Source: Amylostereum areolatum (Eukaryota > Basidiomycota > Agaricomycetes > Russulales > Stereaceae). Taken from it: a stretch of DNA of 64,000 bases. This document shows, piece by piece, positions 1-10,760 of the stretch (the first letter of the stretch is position 1; the number at the start of each line of letters is the position of its first letter). The stretch lies in assembly GCA_012932865.1 (NCBI GenBank), contig SAXG01000003.1:1116001-1180000 (forward strand), given 5' to 3'. The position numbers and the translations under genes are program-made. The notes beneath the pieces are model-generated. The model did no database searches. It was given only the letters and a program-made list of their open reading frames with translations, and was not told the DNA's origin.

Positions 1-589
1 TGGATAGCCCTGCCGCAACGCCTTCAAGCTCTGCAATGGCTCCGCCAGCTCCTGTTAAAAGGGCACCGTCTGTGAAATCTGCTGTTTACGGTACGCACTA
101 CCTAAAGGGCGTCCATGCGCGTATTTACCAGTCTTCTCAGATGCACAACACTGTATCTACCGCCTCGACCCGCAACCGTCATCAACGACAAAGTCTTCCC
201 ATCGTGCGGCATATCTGCGCTCGTTCTCAATTCCCTATGCCAAATCCGGCATCGCCGCAAAGGTTACTCAACTCCTCGGTGAGCTCAACATAACACATAG
301 CCGCCTTGTGATGCCCACTCGGGAGACCGTTGGCGCGTTGGAAACCCTCCTTGAAGCGACGAGCACCCTCGTCGAGCAGAAGAAGGTCCTTGACCGTGTC
401 GAGCAAGATATACGCGTCGCCCGGGGGCGACTCGGTTTACGTGCGAGTGAGGCTCCCAGTGCAAACGCAGGCGGAGAAGGTGCATTTATGGACGTCGACG
501 AGGATGAAGGTTCCAGGCAGAATCAAGGACGCGGGGCTAGCTTGGCGAGCACCAGGAGCGCGCGCAGCAGAAAACCAGTACGCTCTTGA
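1..589 (+). CDS. SWC4: SWC4/DMAP1-type chromatin subunit, C-terminal part (5' truncated by window edge)
   Basis: C-terminal part of an Swc4 (Eaf2/DMAP1) homologue, a subunit shared by the SWR1 chromatin remodeller and the NuA4 histone acetyltransferase in the nucleus. The first exon enters from the left edge. A 50-nt intron at 91-140 (GTACGC...TTCTCAG) moves the reading frame and restores the family's continuous C-terminal region, including a stretch reading AAYLRSF, then HSRLVMPTRE, and a predicted helical coiled-coil segment LVEQKKVLDRVEQDIRV. About 178 residues lie in the window, and the SANT domain expected upstream is outside it. The tail is acidic and then basic and low in complexity. 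The stop is TGA at 587-589. The gene is convergent with the branching enzyme gene, with about 320 bp between stops. Family call is by recall of DMAP1/Swc4 C-termini. Confidence 0.85.
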
Positions 590-912
590 CTGTATATAGC
601 TAGAGCAGACAGTGGTGCTGATTTTCTTCCAGAGCCAACGACGATCCATGTCAGTCTCCTCGGTGGACACAACGGCGACCACTCGGGCTGGCACAAAGCG
701 GAAACATAGTTGATTTTCCAAACCCCTTGCTTTTGAAGTCTAGTCCACCTGTCCCACTGCCGTACCAACATCACCGTTCTATCACGTTGTGCTTTGATCC
801 AATAAGTGTACAACAATGTCAATCCTCGAAAGTGTCCGCCCATTGCCTTTTACTCGTATATATAACCCGTCTCAACTATGATACGCGCAACGCCATTATC
901 TGACCGGAATCC
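590..912. other. Intergenic gap between convergent genes
   Basis: About 320 bp between the SWC4 stop and the branching enzyme stop. It should hold both 3' UTRs. No convincing coding exon, repeat or RNA gene was seen. Confidence 0.6.
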
Positions 913-3398
913 TTACTTTTTCGCAAGAACAATGCACGTCCTGCTCGGAATGTAGACCTGTTCAAATGAGCTAAGTATCGATCATGGGCGTACATTGTAT
1001 GGCTTACCTGCACCCAGTTCTTCCTGTTGTTCCAGTCCATTGGCGTGGTTTGATACGTCGTGGTGATATCGATGTTGTCGAACCCGCCGTATTTCTTCTC
1101 GTCGCTTGACAGCGCGATGTGATACTCGCCCGCGACGTCAACACCGACGCGATAGTCCGTGAATGAATTCGTGGGGTGGAAGTTGAAGACAAACAACAGG
1201 CCTGCGCGTTCAAACACGATCACCTTATCGACTTCGTGTTTAAGGGATATATATGCCTGAGGGGACGAAAGCCAGCCGTAGCGTGCTTCTAGATGGTTCA
1301 TGTCGGCGTCGAAAGCATTGAGATACCTATAACGGAGGCTAGGCTCGTCGACCACATTCCATTGGCGGCGGGCGTAATGGAAGGAGTTGCCGTTGCCTTC
1401 GCGTGGGAAATCAAGCCACTGTATCGGACATGAGCGCGTTCCAGCATTTAAACTGGAGTTGTCGCGCACCTCTGGGTGGCCGAACTCGTTGCCTTCGAAG
1501 TTCAGGTAACCCTCTCCCCCAAGAGAATGAACCAGGAGCCTGAATATACATGTCAGACATCTGTCTGTATCTCCCAACCAAAAGATCCTTCTACCTGATC
1601 ATCTTATGCAAGGCAATTCCACGGGCGATGACGGGTGTCATGGGACTGAGGTCGGACATGTTGGTATCTGGTAGATGGTCAAACACGCTGAGAACAGGGT
1701 GACGCAGCAATAGTCTTACACATCTCTTTGTCCATCAACCAGAATGCAAGAGTTTTGTCACCGACCAGAGCTTGGTCGTGGCTTTCCACGTAGGCCACAC
1801 TCTTCTCGCCGTGTCGCCGATTAACGAGAGTGTGGACGATATCGCTCATATCCCATTCATCATCCGATTTATGCTTCAGTAGCTTGATCCACATGTCGGG
1901 AATGGCCATCGACAGGCGATAATCAAACCCGACGCCACCTTGTCCCGCAGGAACACAGAGGAGAGGCATGCCAGATACATCTTCGGCGATTGTAATGATG
2001 TTGGGGAAGAGGGTATGCATTGCGTCGTTTGCCTGCAAGAAAAATTAGGCTGGTCTTCAACGCAAGGAGACAGCCTTCTTACCAACATCAGGTACGCCAC
2101 GCCTTCTTCATCAACGCCAGCTCCAAAGTACTCGTGGTATCCGCCAGAGAAACCAGTGCCGATTCCATGATGAAGGTACATCATACTTGTCACACCGTCA
2201 AAGCGGAAACCATCGAACTTGTATTCCTCAATCCAGAAGCGAAGGTTGCTAAGCAAGAACCGGATGACTTCGTGGGATCCATAGTTGAAGAGACGACTGT
2301 CCCAGAGTTCATGACGGCCCCTACTTCCCTCGTGGAAGTAGAGATGGTCTGTGCCGTCGAACATGTTCAAGCCGTCGAGAACGTTTTTGCAGGCATGTGA
2401 GTGGACGATATCAAGGAGAACCGTAATACCCAGCCCATGGGCAGTGTCAATGAGCTCTTTCAGCTCCTCGGGAGTACCATAACGAGAACTGGCGGCGAAG
2501 AAGTTGGTAACTTGATACCCAAATGCTATGATGGGGCATGAGAGGGGCGTGAAGGCGTGAGAAGGGGAATGTGCACTGACAAGCATAATACGCATGTTCC
2601 ATGATAGCCATAAGCTGTATAGTATTGTATCCCAGAGCTGCGATACGAGGAAGGACGTTGGCGGTGAATTCCTTGAAGGTAGCCACTTTGGGCTCGGAAG
2701 ACGATATCCCGACGTGTGCTTCGTAGATGCGTATGCTTTTGGGTTTCGGTGGCGGTTTATTCTTGAAAATATACTGGTCTTCAGGAGGAGGGTTCCAGAA
2801 CCGAGCATCGTACACAGGTGAGACAGAAAGGTCTTGTGTGACTCGCTTGATCCAGGCAGGAAGTCTTTCTATGCGCTCGCCCGTCGGAGAAATGAGAGAG
2901 ATCTATGTGCGTTGTATGTGTTGGTCAGTTGGAGTGTCAGCAGACACTGGGCGAAGGGCAAGTACCTTGACTTTGGAATCATGAGGGATAGCACATTTAC
3001 CGTCGTGAGTGGGCGGGATGGTGACTTCCCATACGCCATAGGCGTCCTTGGTAAGAGGGTGGCTTATCCTGTTCCAATCATCTGGGCAGACGGTAGGAAG
3101 ACGGATGTCAGCGCAAGGTGGAGGGCAATGACAGTGAGCCCGACTGACTGAAGTCGCCAATAAGCGTGGCCTCCTTGGCACCGGGAGCCCATTCTCTGTA
3201 GACGACGGAACCATCTTGTTTGACGTTGAAACCGAACTTTTCGTATCCCTTGGTAAAAGCGTCGTAGCCGCCCTCGTGTTGGCTGATAGTGTCTTTCCAA
3301 CGCTGAAAAGCTTCATGCCTATGACCGATGGCGGGGAGGAAGGGTTCAAGCCAGGAGTCGAGCTGCAGTACGGACTTGGGATCGAAGGGCGCGGCCAT
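913..3398 (-). CDS. GLC3: 1,4-alpha-glucan (glycogen) branching enzyme, GH13
   Basis: Glycogen branching enzyme, which makes alpha-1,6 branches in cytosolic glycogen. About 680 residues over many exons, matching the usual eukaryotic length. The start at 3398 gives [20 protein letters not shown]. Then come the N-terminal CBM48-like segment ([18 protein letters not shown]), the branching-enzyme motif [14 protein letters not shown], the GH13 strands LLDIVHSHA and [11 protein letters not shown] (catalytic Asp), and IAEDVSGMP (catalytic Glu). The C-terminal beta domain ends [11 protein letters not shown] with stop TAA at 913-915. Recognised introns include 958-1007, 1419-1469 (in frame, read-through possible), 1540-1594 and 1668-1719. 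If the 958-1007 intron were not removed, translation would stop at 876 with an unrelated tail. It is divergent from the M28 peptidase gene over a 459-bp promoter. Confidence 0.95.
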
Positions 3399-3857
3399 CA
3401 GAGAGAAGGGGACGAAGGGATGAGGACGAAAGGGAAGGGTAGAAGAGGATGGGGGAATAGCGGGGCGAGCATTTTGACGTCACCGCCCAGTTCTGGTCGA
3501 TGGCACGTGCGCCGTTGTGTCTACTCGGACGTTCCTCTTCCTTCGTCCTCTCACACGGTTCGCCATCGCCTGGGCTACTGTTCGCGCGCGCGAGCTCCGT
3601 TGAAGAAAGCATGAAGGGACGAAAGTGTGAGACAGCCGGACGCGTCGACTTGGAGGACGCGTCTCTGATGGCATTGTTGCGCACGTGGCGGAAGAAATGA
3701 CGTCAAATCTCATGATCTCATGACCGTGGTCTCACCACCGTCGCCTCATCCACACCGGCGGTTCTATCAGGTTCTATCATATAACCTCTCGTGTAACTTC
3801 CTCACAGGCTCGCTATTTTCTCCCGAAAACCACAACTCGATCCTAGGTCCGCTCGTC
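3399..3857. promoter_or_regulatory. Divergent promoter with two perfect CRE palindromes
   Basis: Shared upstream region of the branching enzyme (-) and the M28 peptidase (+). It contains two exact TGACGTCA palindromes, at 3475-3482 and 3698-3705, the classical binding site of ATF/CREB-type bZIP factors. An 8-mer is expected about once per 65 kb of random sequence, so two within 231 bp is notable. Pyrimidine-rich tracts lie close to both start codons. Confidence 0.5.
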
Positions 3858-6800
3858 ATGGGCGACGATCGACTCGTTAAGGAGTTTCCTCTCGAGAAGA
3901 GTGGCAGCCATGGGCCTCTCGTCCAACCCGTTACCCAGTCCCAGTCTCGCCCCAAGTCTTCCAAAGTCAGGAAACTCGCATTACTCATCACCCTCTTCGC
4001 CTCGCTTTGGTTTATCGCTCATCAATGGCTTCTCGGCCTTGCTCGTACTCCCTTCACTCTCCCTCGCCTAGGCAAGGGCAAGATCTGTGCCGGGAGGCAT
4101 GCCGACTCAGAGGAGCATGCCGAGGAGCCTTGGATGAGTGAAGCCTTTGGTCTCAAACACAAAGAGCCTCTGCGTGGTCGTGCTGCGGAGGACCTTTTCT
4201 TGTAAGTTAAGAATTTAACTTCACATGAACAAACTCTCATTTGGGCACAGGACGATCCCCAACTCCGCACGAGCCATTCAAGCGTCTCGCCTATATGCGA
4301 CGGAGCCCCATCTGGCTGGTAGCGATGGTGACCTTCGCACTGCAGAGTACTTCCTCTCTCTTCTTCAAGAAGAGCTCACCATCCCCAAACCGTCAAAACT
4401 CCCTATCTTCCCTGCAGGCTCGCCCGCCTCGCGCAACGCAACACTTTCCATCACTAACTTGACGGAACCCACTGCCTGGATCGACGTATATTATCCTGTC
4501 CTCAACACTCCAGTGAACAAAAGTCTCCAGATCCTCGAGGAAGACGGAACTATCGCGTGGAATGCTGAGCTAGAAGAAGTTTCCGATGGTACGGACGAGG
4601 AGGCGACCAAGTACAGCGAAGCGGTCCCGACCTGGCATGGCCTTAGTTGTGACGGAGAGGTCGAAGGTAGACTCATCAACGCGGACTACGGTCGCAAAGG
4701 CGACTACGACGCGCTTGTTGCCCGAGGTACAGCTATTGCTATCGCCAGTATGCTGATGTGCTAAGCATTATCGGAGTCATTTAGGCGTGAACCTCACTGG
4801 CGCCATCATTCTGACTCGGTATGGTGCCAACTTCCGCGGTTTGAAGGTATTTCCATATTATTATCGTATCTTTACCGACATACTAACAACTGTGAAGATC
4901 AAGGCTGCTCAGGAGTACGGTGCTGCTGGCGTCCTCATCTACTCTGATCCTCGTGATGACGGTTATGTCACTGAAGCCAATGGCTACGCCCCGTATGGTT
5001 TTCATCCATTACCGTCTGTTCCGATATCTTATGTTTGACATTAGATATCCTCATGGACCTGCACGCAACCCCACATCAGTGCAACGCGGTTCCGTGCAGT
5101 TTCTATCCCTTTATCCCGGCGATCCTACTACCCCTGGTTTCCCCTCGTACGAGAACGCCACACGCACGGAAGGTCTCAACATTCCCTCTATCCCAAGTCT
5201 CCCGATCTCCTGGGAGAACGCCCAAGTGTTACTGAAGGAAATCGAGGGTAAGAATCGGACAATCAAGTTGGTCAACCACGGTAGGTCACCTTCCAGCGTA
5301 TGACATAGATTCTTATTCACCTTTCAAATAATCAGTCGACACAAAGGTCACCCCAATCTGGAACCCTATGGGTGTGATTCCGGGCCACATCAAAGATGAG
5401 GTGATTGTCGTAGGCAACCATCGTGACGGTGAGCTGTTCGTCGCACTCCCAGCTCTGATCACAGTACCAAGTATCATATCTTCAGCATGGGTGATGGGTG
5501 CAACTGACCCCTCATCGGGCACTGTGTCAGTTCACGAGGTGGTGCGTGGCTTGGGTACTCTATTGAAGGCGGGCTGGAAGCCTCTGCGCACCATTGTGAT
5601 CGCGAGCTGGGACGCTGAAGAGGTGAGAGAGGTCTTGACTCTATATTTATATGTGCTGATTCGCGAGTTTGGCACAGTACGGACTCATTGGGAGTACGGA
5701 ATGGGGTGAAGATTTTGCAGAATGGATCCAGAAGCATGTTGTTGCCTATTTTAACCTAGGTATGTCGGCCCCTTGGATTGAGAGTCGCGACCTTGTTCAC
5801 TTGTTCAACTCCTTGTAGATTCTTCCGTGTCCGGTTCCCATTTCAGTGCCGCCGGATCCCCCTCGTTCGCACATTTCATTCGCCAGACTGCCTTGGAACT
5901 TCCTCACCCTACGGACCCCTCTCGCACTCTGTGGGATGCGAGGGATGACAAGGGCCCCCTGTTTGGCAAGCACATCGACGACGAACTTTTAGCAATGGAG
6001 ATAGAAACCAAGGCTGCCAGTGATAGCGTTGGCGTCCGCCCATTAGGCTCTGGTAGTGACTACACTGTCTTCCTGCAGCGTTTGGGGGTACGTCTTCTTC
6101 TACACCTGTCATGCGTTCCGAGCCTTAATCTTCATCTAGGTCGCTAGTCTTGACTCCGGGTTCGGCGGGTCCTATTCAGACCCAGTATATCACTACCACT
6201 CCATCTTCGATTCTGAGCGCTGGCAGGAAGTTTACAGCGACCCCGGATTCGTCAAACACGTAGGATATGATTGGTGCTTCTCACATTTCCCGCGTTCACA
6301 CTCGCCGTTACTTTTTAGGTTGCCGTCGCCAAACACCTTGGCCTGCAAGTCGTCCGCATGGCCGATTCAATTGTTATTCCCATCAACACAACACATTATT
6401 CCTTTGAGCTCGAACGTTACTTGGACACGTGCGTTCTGCCATTTTTATTTATAGCGTTGAATAACCGATGCATTTTTGTCAGTGTCGAAGAGCTTGCTGC
6501 CGCCACTTCTATGGCTACCAACCTTGCACCACTTCGCGCGGCCATCAAGTCTTTACAATTCGCAAGCATCAAACTCGATCACGAGAAGAGTCATTTGGAA
6601 CACATACTCAAGAGGTTCTTGCGCCACCCCTTCCCCTCTCACGGTCACCACCACCAAGGCAAGTTGGATAGAATCGTCAAGAAATGCAGGGCCATACTTG
6701 GATTCAAGAACAAGCATGACCATATGCACGAAGAACAGGGGAGGGGGTCGCACATGCGGCTTGGAATCGGTCAGGCATCAGCTGTGATCGAGGAACCTGA

Positions 6801-7222
6801 CAGCACACTATCGCCTGAGGGCAAGCCCGCGCACCCCCACTGGCCCCCTCATTTCCCTCACCCTCACCTACCTAAAAAACTTCCTGGTCGGGTCGTACGC
6901 CTCATCAAGGCGATACAGAAGATCAATCACAAGCTGGCTGCTTTCGAGGCCGGCTTTGTTCATGAAGACGGTATCAAGGAGCGAGAATGGTACAGGCATC
7001 TCGGTGTTGCCCCTGGCAAGTGGCTTGGTGAGTTACGTCTCCACGTCAGCCTTCTTCTGTTTGTTAACGTGCGAGCGCGATCGCCAACCAGGGTACGGTG
7101 CCACGACCTTGCCTGCGCTGACTGAAGCTATCACCATCGAGAAGAACGCCACCCTTGCTGAATATGAAGCGAAGAGATTGCAGGGAGCCATCGAGAAGTT
7201 GACGGATGCGCTGCGCGCCTGA
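3858..7222 (+). CDS. Membrane-anchored M28 zinc peptidase, glutamate carboxypeptidase II-like
   Basis: Type II membrane metallopeptidase of the M28B family (FOLH1/NAALADase-like), expected to have its active site in the vacuolar or extracellular lumen. The chosen start gives a 38-residue cytosolic tail and then one transmembrane segment (about residues 39-58). An in-frame ATG at 3720 would lengthen the tail. A PA domain follows (AAGVLIYSDPRDDG), then the peptidase domain. All zinc and catalytic residues are visible: NHRDAW...DPSSG (His, Asp; split by the intron at 5429-5485), WDAEEYGLIGSTEW (Glu-Glu), NLDSS (Asp) and YHYHSIFDS (His). The C-terminal TFR-type dimerisation domain carries a His-rich, basic insertion at about 6610-6900. 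Roughly ten introns; the first is 4202-4250. About 940 residues, ending with stop at 7220-7222. Confidence 0.92.
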
Positions 7223-7796
7223 GAAGTTCTCTTGCGAAGTTGACTGTATCTTACATGCATGTTTTTCCATGCCGAATGGATCAAGATCGTTCTCTTGATA
7301 TTCGTCGGCGCGCGATGTTCATGATTGCAGCAGTGTTCGGTGTCGCATTGAGTAAGGCTGGGGACCTGAATCGGAGAATGTGCCACATCCCTCGATAACT
7401 CGCCGAACCATTCTTCTTCCATCCTCGACGTGAGCGTGGTTTCCCGTCGATCTTGTCTCGGTGACTGACGCGAGTTCAAGCATCCTGTCCAAGTCAAAAG
7501 TATTTCCGATGTTGAGTCCCGCCAGGCTGCCACTTTTGCTTCACTGTGAGATTGACGGGACAATAGGCATACCGGAAAATGTGATTCAGCCAGTGCATTA
7601 CATAGTAGGAAGCCGACGGGTACAAGGCATGCAGGTTCAAAAGCGGTAATGCATCTACCAAATTGGGGACACGAACGTCATTTTTGAACAGTGTCTCTGG
7701 CCGCTTTCTTCTTTCGCTTCCACTACTACCTTCCACTAGCATCTCCCAAACTCTATCCCCCACTGCCCTTTGCAGCATAACAAACTATCGCACTAG
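7223..7796. other. Intergenic region
   Basis: About 570 bp between two genes in the same direction. It holds the 3' UTR of the peptidase gene and the promoter of the next gene. A pyrimidine-rich stretch lies at about 7695-7750 just before the next start. No gene, repeat or RNA was recognised. Confidence 0.5.
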
Positions 7797-10140
7797 ATGG
7801 GCAACACGACGTCTGTCCAACGGTCGGAGAACTGCGCGATTGTCTCGCTTGACCACAGGATGGAGTTAACAGAGGTGCATTGACCATTTGTTTCATCTTT
7901 GCCGCCAGACCAACGTCCCGCCAGGCCTCAAAGACAGAGTACGCCCCTGTGGGGATTTTCGGCGAGCCGCTGCTCGCGAAACCCCCGAATAAATCGGCTT
8001 CCCTGACTTCCAAAGCTCCCGCCGCCAGCGAGAGGGGTGATGACGGGCAAGGTGACAAGGTGACCGCCGTGCATCGAGGAGCATGATGAACCAGCTAACC
8101 AACTAATGTTCGGCGGAACAGTCCCGCCAAGAGCGGACCCCGCCTCTTGCTCTCTTCAATGCTGTCCGCGAAATAGTCGACGCCGCACCTATTCTGAAGC
8201 CAAAATTAGACGAGCTACTTGTACGCGACCCGCATTGCTATGATAAATCAGCTAAAACGGGCGAGGAGGGATGCCACGGGTCAAGTGAACAAGACTTGTG
8301 TGTTCCCGGGACAAGGGATGTTCTCCCAATCGCTAAGGCCAAGACTTATGCCGATGCAACAAACGTGAGCAGAGTTACCTTACCCAAAGTCAAACACTGT
8401 CTGGAATTAAACTGGGCGATCTGACGATTTGGTTAGCTAGCAGCACAGTTCCCCGAACTCGCGCCGACTATCCTGGAGGCGCCTCTTGCGATCAGCATCC
8501 CGAATCCTCGCTTATCATCCGCTCCATCCTTCTCGGGCGCTCCCACTATCGACAAGAACGGGCACCGGCACCGGCAGCTTCAGAAACACACGTACGAACA
8601 ACCGAACTGGGCGCTGGCGGCTTCTGATAATGTGTCCAAACACCATCAGAAGCCCCGACCGTCTATGCCATTTGACAAGTCAAACCAGAACCCTTCCAGA
8701 GGTGGTCCAGAGAGGCGCGGCCCAAAGTCGAGGCATGCATTCGGTGCTGAGAACCGACCAAACACTCACGACTCGATACAACCTCGCGGCCGAACCCTCA
8801 GAGGTGAAAACCACTCGCCTACGCCTCCATCCCGCCACGAAAACGCTAAGGGCCTTCATACTCGGCCAAGGCAACCGGGGACCACCAAATCCAAGAACCC
8901 CAATCCTGGATGGATGCACAGTTCGCAATCACAAACTCCTCGTCTCAACAAGCTCGGAGAAAAACCCTTGCTCTCCGCCACGGAGGCTAAGCCGGTGGTA
9001 GCTTCCGACTGTACTCGAAACCAGGCTACCCCATCTGGCGCTTGTATCGACACCGCACTTGCCGCGTCGTCTGTGGAAGGGGACGTTAACCTAATGGCCC
9101 TATTGCGAGAAGATCCTAAAGTGCCATGTGTGGACGCTCGTATAGCCTGCGACGATCCCGTTGCCGATCAGGATGTGCCGGCGACGGCAAACATCGCAAA
9201 CCCGAAGGATGTTCACCAGATCGAGGTAGGCCGTAATATGAAGGCCATTGAAGACATTGCCCGGCGGCTATCGTTTGCGGAGGTTGACGTTGACGGGAAG
9301 GCGTCCAAGGTGGAACAGGAACCCACATCAAGTCCAGACTACATCACCGGCGGCGGCGCCACAGTCCTTACTAGTGTCTCAACCTCTTCCTTGACAAGTT
9401 TCATCCTAGACGAGATGCCTCAGATACCTATGACCGCCACTGCCCCAAAGTCTTCATTCGACAAGGACACCCCGTCGTTCACAATGGATTCAGACTCTAG
9501 CGCCGAAGATGTCTCGATGCCGTCTGCACGGAAGTGCATGGGGACACCTGTAGCCGAACCATCCAGAAAGACGCACCCCGCAATCTCTGTATCGGATCCT
9601 ACCTTTGTCCAACTGGCGGCCGCTGAGCCGCGTTCCATGTCGATATCCGTGCCCGCAACGTATTACAGTCGAGACGCTCGGGAACTGGCAGCGGAATATG
9701 CACGGAAGAAGGCAACACGAAACCTGAGACGCGGTCTTGATCCGCAGCAGTATGTGGAAGAGCTGGTGCCCGATGTGGAAGGATCCGGAGGTCCTGGGGG
9801 ACTAAGCGGAGGTGTTGCACTCGGGATGCGTCTTGAATCTGGCGGGAGAGGCGGTGGCTATCGGCGCGCTGGGATGGCCGTCGCTTACTCACGGCCATCA
9901 GCCCATGTGGTTTACGCACCTGAGGGCGAGGCTGGGCAAGGCAGACGGAGGAGACGAGATGCACGGAGTGTCGGGGGCCACCGGCTCAATGTCGGGGGCC
10001 TGGGGAGCGGTGGAGAGGATTGGACGGCTGTGGGAGGAGAGTACGGCGGAAGGGGATGGTGTCTGGGAGAGGTTGTGGTGGAACCGCTGCCGATGGGACT
10101 GGGGCTGATCTACTACGAGTACAGCGGCATGCCAGAATAG
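7797..10140 (+). CDS. Hypothetical protein with an N-myristoylation-type start
   Basis: Not recognised. Four exons, all joined in phase 0, give a 715-residue protein: 7797-7874, 7925-8059, 8122-8364 and 8449-10140, with introns of 50, 62 and 84 nt. The N-terminus MGNTTSV fits the N-myristoylation pattern (Gly2, small residue at position 6), which suggests membrane attachment. Most of the protein is predicted disordered, rich in Ser, Pro and Thr. One conserved-looking helical block near the C-terminus (RDARELAAEYARKKATRNLRRGLDPQQYVEELVPD) is followed by a Gly/Arg-rich tail and a short hydrophobic end (GLGLIYYEYSGMPE). The last exon alone is open for over 560 codons, which argues for a real gene. 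No domain was assigned. Confidence 0.65.
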
Positions 10141-10239
10141 GATGGATCAGTATACAATGAACATTGAACTGTACCAGAAAGCACGTGATCGTTACGCGCC
10201 AAACTGCGGGGGAAAGTTGATGGAAGCAAGCGCGTCGTA

Positions 10240-10307
10240 CAGCCGTTTGCATAAAACCGACTGGACATCCGCGCGTCCGATAAAACTTGTTTGTCAGAGC
10301 CAACATC
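10240..10307 (+). repeat. Left terminal inverted repeat of the transposon
   Basis: Begins CAGCCGTTTGCATAA and runs through GACTGGACATCCGCGCGTC and CTTGTTTGTCAGAGCCAA. It matches the reverse complement of 14147-14214, apart from a 2-nt and some 1-nt indels and a few substitutions. Confidence 0.9.
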
Positions 10308-10760
10308 CTTATTGGGAGTGCTGTCACGCAGTGACTCTTTGTGACTCGTGCTGCACGGCTTCCTGTCTTGCGATACCATTGACGACAGTTCCATCACTTT
10401 CCACCCAAATGACCTCTCAGAGTGATCAACACTCTCCGTGTCTTCGGAGTCATGAAAACTCCTCATAGCTGGCCTAGATTCATACCCGAAACCTCAAAAC
10501 GAACAAAAACCACCCTTGCTGGATACTCGGGAGGAGGAGTCGGGAGCTCGGAGAGTCCCCTCGTGGTCTTGGATGCTTACACTTAATTTGGATCTCTCTA
10601 GAAACCAAAACTGCGCATGATTGAAGGGCAACAACGAGGGTGGGATTCTGGTGGATGACAGGAGCACGGCGAAGTTGCGGTGAAGTTGGCGAAGATGATA
10701 AAAAGCCTCGGGTTTTGAGCTTGTGAGTTCCATCCCCATCTTTTTCCCGCTCCCTCCCTC
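10308..10760. other. Non-coding left part of the transposon
   Basis: About 450 bp between the left inverted repeat and the start of the accessory gene. It should hold that gene's promoter. A pyrimidine-rich run sits directly before the start at 10761. No exon was recognised. Confidence 0.5.

Noticed and set aside
876..1577. Branching enzyme reading through to a stop at 876
   Set aside because: The read-through tail is unrelated to the family; splicing 958-1007 gives the expected PSRTCIVL end and a stop at 913.
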